From Deinococcus sp. (GTDB lineage Bacteria > Deinococcota > Deinococci > Deinococcales > Deinococcaceae), in contig NZ_JAGLBB010000064.1 of assembly GCF_018260555.1 (NCBI RefSeq), positions 1 through 15,758 of the forward strand: 15,758 nucleotides of DNA. The letters run 5' to 3'. Positions 6,857 through 13,021 of the stretch are shown here, piece after piece. The position numbers and the translations under genes are program-made. Positions within the stretch are counted from its first letter, which is position 1, and the number at the start of each line of letters is the position of its first letter. The notes beneath the pieces were generated by a model, which saw only the letters and a program-made list of their open reading frames with translations, made no database searches and was not told the origin of the DNA.

Positions 6857-8089
6857 TTACGCGCCGTACTTATTGAGTTTCAGGGCGTTTGCCATCAGCA
6901 GGGGCATCAGGTCGGTGCCTTTGCGCAGGCCGAGGCTGCCTTTGAGGGCTTCGTCTTCGGTGTAGCGCTGGGCGGCGTCTTTGCGGCCGTAGTCGCTGCG
7001 GATCAGGAGGGGTACGGGGTGCCAGGAGTGCGTGGCGAGTCGGCTGGGGGTGCTGTGGTCGCCGACGATGGCGATCACGTCGGGGTTCAGGGCGAGGAGG
7101 TGGGGGAGCAGGGCGTCGAACAGTTCGATCTTCTTGACTTTGGCTGCGAAGTCGCCGTCCTCGCCGGTGCTGTCGGTTTTCTTGATGTGGAAGTAGAAGA
7201 AGTCGTACTTGGTCCAGTGGTCTTTGAGGGCCTGGACTTTGCCGTCCAGGGCGTCTTCTTCGCCCTGGACGGGAAGAATGTCCATGCCGACGAGGCTGGC
7301 GAGGCCTTTGTACATGGGGTAGCTGGCGATGCAGGCGGCGCGCAGCTGGTAGGCGTCGTGGAAGCTGGGGAAGTGGGGGACGTCGCTGTAGCCGCGGAAG
7401 AGGACGCCGTTGACCTGCTGTTCGCCCTTGAGGGTTTCCTCGGCGCGCTGGACGAAGGTGTTGACGAGGTGCGCGGTTTTCTGGCTGGCGTCGTCGTGCG
7501 CGTGGGCGCTCAGGGGGGGCACGCCGGTCGCCTGGGGGTCCACGTCGCTGAGGTTCGCGCCGAGGGGGCTGGCGCTGCTGGCGCGGAAGACGACCACGAA
7601 GCGGTGTTCGGATTCGGTGTGGATCTCGACGGGCGTGCCGTCGATGTCGGGGATGGCGGCCTTGAGTTTGCTGACGATCTCGGCGTTCTTCTGGTCGCTG
7701 GGGCGGCCGGCGCGGCGGTCGAGGACGCGGCGGCCCTCGCCGAGGGTGGCGAAGTTGCCGCGCACGGCGACGTCGCCCGCGCCGAGTTTCACGCCGATGC
7801 CGACGGCGCTCAGGGCGCCGCGTCCGACGACGTAGCGCAGGGGGTCGTACCCGAAGAGGCTCAGGTGGCCGGGGCCGCTGCCGGGCGTGATGCCGGCGCC
7901 GACCAGTTCGACGGCGCCCAGCTGGCTCTGCGCGGCGAGCGCGTCGAGGTTGGGGGTTTTTGCCGTGGCGAGTTCGGTGTCGCCGTTCGTTTCGAGGGGC
8001 AGGCCGCCGACGCCGTCGAGGACGACCATCAGGATCTTGCTGTCGGTGGGTTTGGCGAGGTCGCGGATGGTATCCAGAAGGTCGCTCAT
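6857..8089 (-). CDS. apgM: 2,3-bisphosphoglycerate-independent phosphoglycerate mutase, archaeal (ApgM) type
   Basis: The 410-residue cytoplasmic enzyme interconverts 3-phosphoglycerate and 2-phosphoglycerate in glycolysis and gluconeogenesis. It belongs to the metal-dependent alkaline phosphatase superfamily. Visible landmarks are LDGVGG with metal ligand Asp25, TPGSGPGHLSLFGYDP with the catalytic Ser71, DFFYFHIKKTDSTGEDGD in the second half, and VGDHSTPSRLATHSWHPVP, which carries further metal ligands. Length and order match ApgM rather than the longer GpmI. ATG 8089 is chosen because a leaderless -10 (TACACT, 8102-8097) lies 7 nt before it; the open frame upstream belongs to trmH DNA. It is the last gene of the minus-strand cluster and is followed by a clear terminator. 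Confidence 0.93.
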   Translation of the reverse strand: MSDLLDTIRDLAKPTDSKILMVVLDGVGGLPLETNGDTELATAKTPNLDALAAQSQLGAVELVGAGITPGSGPGHLSLFGYDPLRYVVGRGALSAVGIGVKLGAGDVAVRGNFATLGEGRRVLDRRAGRPSDQKNAEIVSKLKAAIPDIDGTPVEIHTESEHRFVVVFRASSASPLGANLSDVDPQATGVPPLSAHAHDDASQKTAHLVNTFVQRAEETLKGEQQVNGVLFRGYSDVPHFPSFHDAYQLRAACIASYPMYKGLASLVGMDILPVQGEEDALDGKVQALKDHWTKYDFFYFHIKKTDSTGEDGDFAAKVKKIELFDALLPHLLALNPDVIAIVGDHSTPSRLATHSWHPVPLLIRSDYGRKDAAQRYTEDEALKGSLGLRKGTDLMPLLMANALKLNKYGA

Positions 8090-8096
8090 GGAGTTC

Positions 8097-8102
8097 AGTG
8101 TA
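8097..8102 (-). promoter_or_regulatory. Leaderless -10 box of apgM
   Basis: TACACT is followed by 7 nt and ATG 8089. A TTGACC box overlaps the trmH stop codon but is 20 bp upstream, longer than usual. There is no Shine-Dalgarno sequence, so a leaderless transcript is likely. Confidence 0.55.
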
Positions 8103-8124
8103 CGCTGGGCACGAAAGGGGCCGG

Positions 8125-8790
8125 TCAAGCGAGGATCTGCCCGTGCTCGTCCAGCGTGGGGTAAGCTTCGCCGCGTTCGCGGTAGGCGGGGGCCAGGTCC
8201 GGGTACGCCCATTCGAAGGCGCGGTCCGCGAGGGCTTGCGGGGTCAATTGCGGCGCGTCGTACATCCCGGCGGCCAGGCGCTGGCGCTGCGCTTCGAACA
8301 GGATGGTCGCGGCGGCCACCGAGACGTTCAGGCTCTGCACCATGCCGTACATGGGGATGATGATGTTCCCGTCGGCGGCGTCGGCGGCCTCGTCGCCCAC
8401 GCCCCACTTCTCGGCGCCCAGCAGCACGCAGGTGGGGCGGGTGTAGTCGGCGTCTCGGTAGTCCACGCTGCGCTGCGAGAGGTGCGTGGCGAGCACCTGC
8501 ACGCCCTGGGCCTGCAGGTCACGCACGGCCTGCGTGGCGTCCGCGTGGCGGTGGACGGTCACCCACTTGTGGGCGCTGCCGCTCGTGGCCTCGAAGGTGT
8601 GGCCGTCGAATTCCGCGAGTTTCCCGCCCCTGGGGGCCACGGCGTGCGCCTCGAGGACGCCCACGGCGTCGCAGGTGCGGATGATGGCGGACAGGTTGTG
8701 GGGTTTGTTCACCTGGTCCATCAGGACGGTCAGGGTCGGCTGGCGTCGGCTCAGCACCCGCATGATTTTCGCGTAACGCTCCGGGGTCAT
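8125..8790 (-). CDS. trmH: tRNA (guanosine(18)-2'-O)-methyltransferase TrmH
   Basis: The 221-residue SPOUT-class enzyme transfers a methyl group from S-adenosylmethionine to the ribose of G18 in the tRNA D-loop. It aligns by eye with E. coli TrmH from the start (MTPERYAKI..LSRRQP). Motif 1 is HNLSAIIRT with Asn32 and catalytic Arg38; motif 2 is LLGAEKWGV with Glu127; motif 3 is IPMYGMVQSLNVSVA, which forms the trefoil knot that binds the cofactor. The end (YPTLDEHGQILA) is also family-like. ATG 8790 is supported by homology and by TACCCT 8 nt upstream, with a GGAG between. The gap to apgM is 35 bp and to the upstream hydrolase gene 31 bp, so co-transcription is likely alongside its own promoter. 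Confidence 0.93.
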   Translation of the reverse strand: MTPERYAKIMRVLSRRQPTLTVLMDQVNKPHNLSAIIRTCDAVGVLEAHAVAPRGGKLAEFDGHTFEATSGSAHKWVTVHRHADATQAVRDLQAQGVQVLATHLSQRSVDYRDADYTRPTCVLLGAEKWGVGDEAADAADGNIIIPMYGMVQSLNVSVAAATILFEAQRQRLAAGMYDAPQLTPQALADRAFEWAYPDLAPAYRERGEAYPTLDEHGQILA

Positions 8791-8798
8791 AACGCTCC

Positions 8799-8804
8799 AG
8801 GGTA
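8799..8804 (-). promoter_or_regulatory. -10 box of trmH
   Basis: TACCCT is followed by GGAGCGTT and ATG 8790, so the transcript would start within a base or two of the start codon. The GGAG could instead act as a ribosome binding site on read-through mRNA. Confidence 0.45.
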
Positions 8805-8821
8805 ACGCACGGCGCGCCGGT

Positions 8822-9838
8822 TCAGGCGCGGGTGAACAGGCCCGCGCCGTCCTCGCGGGTGGTTTCGCTCAGCGCGCCTGTCTGCGCGAGGTACTCGGTC
8901 AGCGCGGCCGTCTGGTCGAGCAGCAGGACCGCCTGAATGGACCGCAGGCGCGGGTGCAGGGCGGGCAGCAGGTCGTGGATGGTCATGGGGTGCGTGCAGG
9001 CGGCGAGCAGTCCGTCCAGTTTCTCGTGCGTGCGCGCCCGCAGCGCGTGAATGCGGGCGCGGGGGTCGGGCATGGGGGCGTCGTGCCCGCCCAGCGCGAG
9101 GGTCACGCCGCCCAGCCGCTCCACGCGGTCCAGTGAGTTCAGGTAGGCGGCCAAGCCACTGCCGCGCAGGAAGCGGGCGGGCATCAGCGGCGGCGAGTTC
9201 AGCGGCAGCAGGTGATCGGCGCTCAGCAGCACCTCGTCCACGCGCAGGCAGATCTGGTTGCCCTCGTGCCCCGGCGTGTGAATGACGTGCAGCAGGTCGT
9301 CCAGCAGGTCCCCGTCGTGCAGGGGCGTGGCGACTGGAGTGCTGTGCGGGACACTCAGGGTCGAGCCCCGGCGGCGGAAACGGCCGTCCAGTTCACTGCC
9401 GGGCGGGAGGCCCAGCCACACGGCCTGCGCGTCGGGCGGGGTCAGCCACGCTGCCTGGAGCGCGCCGGGTTGCTCGATGAACGGCGCGGCGCTGTGGAAG
9501 GCCGCCACGGGCGCGTCCGTGTGCTCACGCAGGGCGCTCAGGCCGCCCAGGTGATCCGGGTGCGGGTGCGTGATCACAATCCGGGTCAGGGTGCCCAGCG
9601 TGGCCCCTTCACCGTACCCGGCCCGCACCGCCGCGAAGCCCGCCTGAAGGTCCCCCAGGTTGTCCGGGCCGCTCCCGCCGGTATCCACCAGCGCCGCATA
9701 CGAGGGCGCGTGCGGGTCGCCGCGCACCAGCAGGTAAGTGTTCGCACGGAAGTTCGGGAAGGCCCGCACAGGCAGGGTGTACACGCGCGTACCGCCACCC
9801 GTGACGTGCCGCGCGGGAAGAGAGGCAGCGTCGGTCAT
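8822..9838 (-). CDS. Metallo-beta-lactamase-fold hydrolase
   Basis: The 338-residue protein carries the full dinuclear metal site of the MBL superfamily: HPHPDH (His91, His93, Asp95, His96), HTPGH with His191, SADH with Asp208 and GGHD with His252. After the MBL core, about 70 residues resemble the small winged-helix tail of LACTB2-like hydrolases (IHDLLPALHPRL, residues about 285-296). The reaction cannot be told from sequence; thioester, phosphodiester and RNA substrates all occur in the superfamily. It starts 9 bp after the photolyase stop codon, and its leaderless -10 box TAGAGT incorporates that stop. It could therefore be transcribed both with photolyase and alone. Confidence 0.85.
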   Translation of the reverse strand: MTDAASLPARHVTGGGTRVYTLPVRAFPNFRANTYLLVRGDPHAPSYAALVDTGGSGPDNLGDLQAGFAAVRAGYGEGATLGTLTRIVITHPHPDHLGGLSALREHTDAPVAAFHSAAPFIEQPGALQAAWLTPPDAQAVWLGLPPGSELDGRFRRRGSTLSVPHSTPVATPLHDGDLLDDLLHVIHTPGHEGNQICLRVDEVLLSADHLLPLNSPPLMPARFLRGSGLAAYLNSLDRVERLGGVTLALGGHDAPMPDPRARIHALRARTHEKLDGLLAACTHPMTIHDLLPALHPRLRSIQAVLLLDQTAALTEYLAQTGALSETTREDGAGLFTRA

Positions 9839-9844
9839 GAGCGG

Positions 9845-9850
9845 ACTCTA
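9845..9850 (-). promoter_or_regulatory. Leaderless -10 box overlapping the photolyase stop codon
   Basis: TAGAGT lies 6 nt before ATG 9838. Its first three bases are the TAG stop of the photolyase gene, so the promoter sits entirely at the gene junction. Confidence 0.45.
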
Positions 9851-11227
9851 GCGGCTGGGAGGCCCGGTGGGGTGATCGGGTCTTCCTTCCTGCGCCCACT
9901 GCCGGGCGTAGCGGTCAATGTCGAATTTGCGTTTCAGGCCGCCGGCGTTCATGTAGCGGACCGTGCCGAAGATGGGGCGGCGCGTCCAGGGGCGGTCGTG
10001 CAGGCCGAAGATCCAGCCGACGCCCACCCAGGAGTTCGGGTCGCGGCCGTCCTGCTCGTGGCGGTTATTCAGCCAGATCAGCGTGTCGAAGGCTCCTTGC
10101 GGGGTGGGTGTCCATTCGAGGACTTTCTTGCCCCAGTACATGCGCATGGAGTTGTGCATGCGGCCGGTGCGGGTCATCTGGCGTTGCGCGGCGTTCCAGT
10201 ACGGGTCGTGCGTCTGCGCCCCGTCCAGTTCGGCGCGGGTGTAGGTGTGTTCGCGGCGGTCCCCGGCGTGTTCTTGCAGTGTGGCGCGCGCCCAGCCGGG
10301 CAGGCCCTCGTAGCGGTCGTAGTGGGGGTTGTAGGTCGTGTAGTTGAAGCTGAGTTCGCGCCGCACGATCAGTTCTTCCAGGAAGGCGTCCGCGCCGGGG
10401 CCGCCGTGTTCGCGCGCGGCGAGGGCGGCGCTCAGCGGGGAGAGCTGCCCGTAGTGCAGGTGGGCACTCAGGCGGCTGCTGCCGTCCACGGTGGGGTCGC
10501 TGCGGCGGGTGTCGTAGGCGTCGAGCTTGCGGGTAATGAAGTCCTCCAGCAGGTCGTGTGCGGCGTTCTCTCCGCCTTCCTCCTCGCCGGGGGGCACGCT
10601 GTGGTCTACCGGGAGGGTGGCCAGAAGGGCGGCGGGGTCGCTCAGGTCCTCGCCGGGCTGCCAGTCGCGTGCCTGCTGGTTCAGGTCGTGGGATTCCAGC
10701 GGCGCGAGGTAGTCGTGCCACAGCCGGTGAAGTTTGGGGCGGATGGTGCGCGCCGCGTACTCCTGCTTGCCGCTCACCACCCGCACGGGAATGAGGGCCT
10801 CGGATTCCACCTGCACGAGCGGCACGTCCAGCCGGGCGGCCAGCCACCCGCGCCACTCGCGCTGGATGCGGGTGTAGCCCACGTCGGTCACGACGAGCGC
10901 CGCGCCCTCCTGCGCTGCGTGCAGGATCGTGGCGGGCGGGTCGCCCAGCGTGACCCGCAGCGGAATCCCGCGCGCCGCGAGGTTCACGCGCAGGTCCCGC
11001 AGGCCCTCGAGCAGGTACGCGTAGTGGCGGGCGTTCGCTTCCGGGTAACCCGGCGTCAGACCGAACGCGGCCACCAGGGGCAGGCCCAGCCGGTTGGCCT
11101 CGCGCACCCCGTATTCCAACGCGTGATTGTCGCGGGTGCGGACGCTGGCCTGCACCCACAGCAGCACGAAGCCCTGGCGGCGGGGCGTGCCGGGCCGCAG
11201 GACCTGCACGCGCGAATCGTGAATCAT
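9848..11227 (-). CDS. Class II cyclobutane pyrimidine dimer photolyase
   Basis: The 459-residue flavoprotein splits UV-induced cyclobutane dimers using blue light and FAD. It is class II, not the common microbial class I: WVQASVRTRDNHAL (24-37), RMHNSMRMYWGKKVLEWT (356-373), LNNRHEQDGRDPNSWVGVGW (386-405) and RPIFGTVRYM (417-426) are class II landmarks. DPYWNAAQ, which lines the FAD pocket, is at 341-348. The N-terminal alpha/beta domain and C-terminal helical FAD domain are both complete. ATG 11227 is preferred; an in-frame ATG at 11257 would add ten poorly conserved residues. The upstream TAGAAC, 7 nt away, is a weak leaderless -10. It is followed 9 bp later by the MBL hydrolase gene. Confidence 0.92.
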   Translation of the reverse strand: MIHDSRVQVLRPGTPRRQGFVLLWVQASVRTRDNHALEYGVREANRLGLPLVAAFGLTPGYPEANARHYAYLLEGLRDLRVNLAARGIPLRVTLGDPPATILHAAQEGAALVVTDVGYTRIQREWRGWLAARLDVPLVQVESEALIPVRVVSGKQEYAARTIRPKLHRLWHDYLAPLESHDLNQQARDWQPGEDLSDPAALLATLPVDHSVPPGEEEGGENAAHDLLEDFITRKLDAYDTRRSDPTVDGSSRLSAHLHYGQLSPLSAALAAREHGGPGADAFLEELIVRRELSFNYTTYNPHYDRYEGLPGWARATLQEHAGDRREHTYTRAELDGAQTHDPYWNAAQRQMTRTGRMHNSMRMYWGKKVLEWTPTPQGAFDTLIWLNNRHEQDGRDPNSWVGVGWIFGLHDRPWTRRPIFGTVRYMNAGGLKRKFDIDRYARQWAQEGRPDHPTGPPSR

Positions 11228-11327
11228 GCCTGCCGTTCTACCAGTCCCGGCCCGCACGGGACGGTGGGAACGCTTACCCGCCCCGGCCGAAGCTGCGGGT
11301 GAGGGGTGGGTGGCCGTCCGGTCACGC

Positions 11328-11386
11328 CGTGGGCAGGGCGCACCGTGGGCAGAGCGCGCCGCGGGCAGGGCGCGCCGTGATCAGGG
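11328..11386. repeat. 16-bp tandem repeat, three and a half copies
   Basis: Units are CGTGGGCAGGGCGCAC (11328-11343), CGTGGGCAGAGCGCGC (11344-11359), CGCGGGCAGGGCGCGC (11360-11375) and a partial CGTGATCAGGG. The array fills the gap between the UPF0126 and photolyase genes, and its last unit enters the 3' end of the UPF0126 gene. The rest of 11228-11327 shows no gene. Confidence 0.65.
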
Positions 11387-12031
11387 TTCGGGCAGGCGGC
11401 GCACGGGCAGGTTCACCCAGCCGCGCCGGGACAGCCAGCGCAGCGCGACGACCATGCCCGCCCCCGCAAACTGCGCCTGGAACGGCGTGACGTGCGCGTG
11501 CAGCAGCCACACCGTCAGCGCCCCGGCGGCGGCGGCCGTGGCGTACAGCTGATCGCGGCGGTACATGACTTCCGGGACCTCGTTGGCGATCAGGTCGCGG
11601 ATGATCCCGCCGCCCACCCCGGAGAGCATCCCGGCGAACACCACGCCCAGCGGCCCCAGCCCGAAGTTGATCGCGCTGATCGCCCCAGACGCCGCGAACA
11701 GGGCCAGTCCGGCCGTATCGAACACGCTGAGAGTCCGCTCGAAGCGCGCCAGTCGCTCCCCGAACGCGAAGGCCAGCGCCGCGCCGGCCAGGGCCGCCCA
11801 CAGGTACGTCTCGTCCCGCAGGAACAACGGCGGCGTCTGCCCGGTCAGCGTGTCACGGATCGCGCCTCCCCCCACGGCCGTCACGCAGCCCAGCACCAGC
11901 ACCCCGAACAGATCGAAGCGCTTGCGCACGCCCAGCAACGCGCCCGACATGGCGAACGCCACAACCCCGATCAGGTCCAGGACGTGCAGGCCGGTCGCCA
12001 GCGTGATGGGAGTCCACTGCAGTTCATGCAC
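11381..12031 (-). CDS. UPF0126 / TRIC-like membrane protein (YicG family)
   Basis: The 216-residue inner-membrane protein has about seven hydrophobic segments in two repeated halves. Each half carries the glycine-rich signature: GGGAIRDTLTG near residue 54 and GGGIIRDLIANEVPEVM near 140. Bacterial UPF0126 proteins are related to trimeric intracellular cation (TRIC) channels and probably conduct monovalent cations, though YicG itself is poorly characterised. GTG 12031 is chosen because TACAGT lies exactly 6 nt upstream; an overlapping ATG at 12027 is out of frame. It heads the minus-strand cluster but is separated from photolyase by 153 bp containing a tandem repeat. Confidence 0.88.
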   Translation of the reverse strand: MHELQWTPITLATGLHVLDLIGVVAFAMSGALLGVRKRFDLFGVLVLGCVTAVGGGAIRDTLTGQTPPLFLRDETYLWAALAGAALAFAFGERLARFERTLSVFDTAGLALFAASGAISAINFGLGPLGVVFAGMLSGVGGGIIRDLIANEVPEVMYRRDQLYATAAAAGALTVWLLHAHVTPFQAQFAGAGMVVALRWLSRRGWVNLPVRRLPEP

Positions 12032-12037
12032 CCGTCA

Positions 12038-12043
12038 ACTGTA
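12038..12043 (-). promoter_or_regulatory. Leaderless -10 box of the UPF0126 gene
   Basis: TACAGT is followed by TGACGG and GTG 12031. This is the canonical 6-nt leaderless spacing and supports the GTG start. No convincing -35 is seen. Confidence 0.55.
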
Positions 12044-12180
12044 CCGGAGCGCCCGACCTTCCGGCACGCCCGTGTCTGCTCCGCCTGTAACGTGGAGGCG
12101 GGCTGGGAGCCGGCTGCGCGCCGTGCAGAGCGCAGCCCTGCCGTGACTGCCCGGCTACACTGGTAGCTTACGGGAGAGCT

Positions 12181-12273
<93 letters not shown>

Positions 12274-12456
12274 ATGGCCAAGCACCCCGTCCCCAAGAAG
12301 AAAACCAGCAAGAGCAAGCGCGACATGCGCCGCAGCCACCACGCCCTCGTGGCACCCAACCTGACCGAGTGCCCCCAGTGCCACGCGAAGAAGCTCAGCC
12401 ACCACATCTGCCCCAGCTGCGGTTACTACGACGGCCGCCAGGTGCTGGCCGTCTAA
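12274..12456 (+). CDS. rpmF: 50S ribosomal protein L32
   Basis: The 60-residue basic protein is a component of the large ribosomal subunit. MAKHPVPKKKTSKSKRDMRR is the family N-terminus. CPQC and CPSC (the latter in ICPSCGYYDGR) form a four-cysteine zinc ribbon, so this is the zinc-binding form. The start follows AGGAG at 12262-12266 with a 7-nt gap. The gene stands alone, with its own promoter and terminator, unlike the fatty-acid-gene context of rpmF in E. coli. Confidence 0.97.
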   Translation: MAKHPVPKKKTSKSKRDMRRSHHALVAPNLTECPQCHAKKLSHHICPSCGYYDGRQVLAV

Positions 12457-12469
12457 GACGAGTCGCACC

Positions 12470-12508
12470 GAACGAACGCCCTCCCTCTGCGGAGGGCGTC
12501 GTTCATTT
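12470..12508 (+). terminator. Rho-independent terminator of rpmF
   Basis: GAACGAACGCCCTCC (12470-12484) pairs with GGAGGGCGTCGTTC (12491-12504), with a single bulged A and a CTCTGC loop, followed by ATTTA. This is a 14-bp stem 14 bp after the rpmF stop. From here to 12623 I see no gene or clear signal. Confidence 0.85.
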
Positions 12509-12623
12509 ACCACGGGCACGGGCCTATGCAGACCGTCTCCCACATCCAGCTCTTTCCGGCACAGAGGAAAACCCGCTGCTGGACGCCCTTCCCGGCCTTC
12601 AGGTCTGGACCGCCGGGTCTGGC

Positions 12624-12690
12624 TTGACCCACCGTGAATACCGGGGTATCCTTTCCTTATCACCGTCCGCAGAGGGCGGATTTTTCATTT
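12624..12690 (+). ncRNA. Orphan promoter-terminator module A (predicted RNA of about 30 nt)
   Basis: TTGACC (12624-12629), a 17-bp spacer and TATCCT (12647-12652) predict a start near 12659. The hairpin TCCGC/GCGGA (12666-12680, loop AGAGG) and TTTTTC follow at once, so only about 30 nt would be made. The spacer carries the inverted pair ATACC-GG-GGTAT overlapping the -10. It shares a 20-bp block (12651-12670) with module C at 15634-15653. Confidence 0.55.
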
Positions 12691-12841
12691 TCTCCTCTGG
12701 TGGCCCGATCAGGGGTCGGTCAGGAGTTCCAGCCAGATCATGGCGGGCAACCCGTCCTGGCCCGCTGCCGTTGCATACAAGGTCGGCCCTCCAGACAAAA
12801 ACTGCGCGCCACACGATCTTTTGCGTCAGCCCCGCATGGAC

Positions 12842-12870
12842 TTGACGATGCCTGCATACCGCGCTATTCT
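12842..12870 (+). promoter_or_regulatory. Promoter of module B
   Basis: TTGACG (12842-12847), a 17-bp spacer and TATTCT (12865-12870). The last 20 bp (12851-12870) are identical to 15616-15635 in module C, so spacer sequence as well as the hexamers is conserved. The upstream stretch 12691-12841 contains nothing I can call. Confidence 0.65.
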
Positions 12871-12876
12871 GAGCTT

Positions 12877-12956
12877 ATCAATCGAGGAAACCCCTCGGTG
12901 CTCCCCCAACATCAGAGTGGTAAACCGAAACAACCGCCTGGGAAGGCGGATTTTTT
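12877..12956 (+). ncRNA. Candidate small RNA of about 80 nt (module B)
   Basis: Transcription from the promoter at 12842-12870 would begin near 12877. The RNA shows a 5' hairpin CGAGG/CCTCG (12883-12897), an A-rich unpaired stretch of about 35 nt, and a strong terminator CCGCCT-GGGA-AGGCGG (12934-12949) followed by A and six T. Hairpin, single-stranded region and terminator is the usual build of a base-pairing small RNA. No ribosome binding site or reading frame is present. Transcription is inferred. Confidence 0.55.
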
Positions 12957-12979
12957 ATGTTCTTCCGGCGGTTGGCGAG

Positions 12980-13012
12980 GCGCGGCCTCTCCTCTGTTGG
13001 ACGAGGCCGCGC
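12980..13012. repeat. Inverted repeat after the ATPase gene
   Basis: GCGCGGCCTC (12980-12989) and GAGGCCGCGC (13003-13012) form a perfect 10-bp stem with a 13-nt loop, 10 bp past the stop of the minus-strand ATPase gene. There is no T run, so it is at best an atypical terminator or 3'-end-protecting hairpin between convergent transcripts. Confidence 0.45.
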
Positions 13013-13021
13013 TCAGCATAG

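Noticed and set aside
12524..12625. 33-codon open frame starting ATG after the rpmF terminator
   Set aside because: There is no ribosome binding site or promoter, and its composition is not coding-like.
12651..12670. The predicted RNA start AUCACCGUCC resembles the 16S rRNA tail AUCACCUCC
   Set aside because: Only about seven consecutive bases match, too few to claim mimicry.
12812..12822. 11-mer CACGATCTTTT shared with 3383-3393 inside the benE-downstream RNA region
   Set aside because: The flanks are not clearly related beyond a few bases, and one copy is in the opposite sense relative to its transcript; probably chance.
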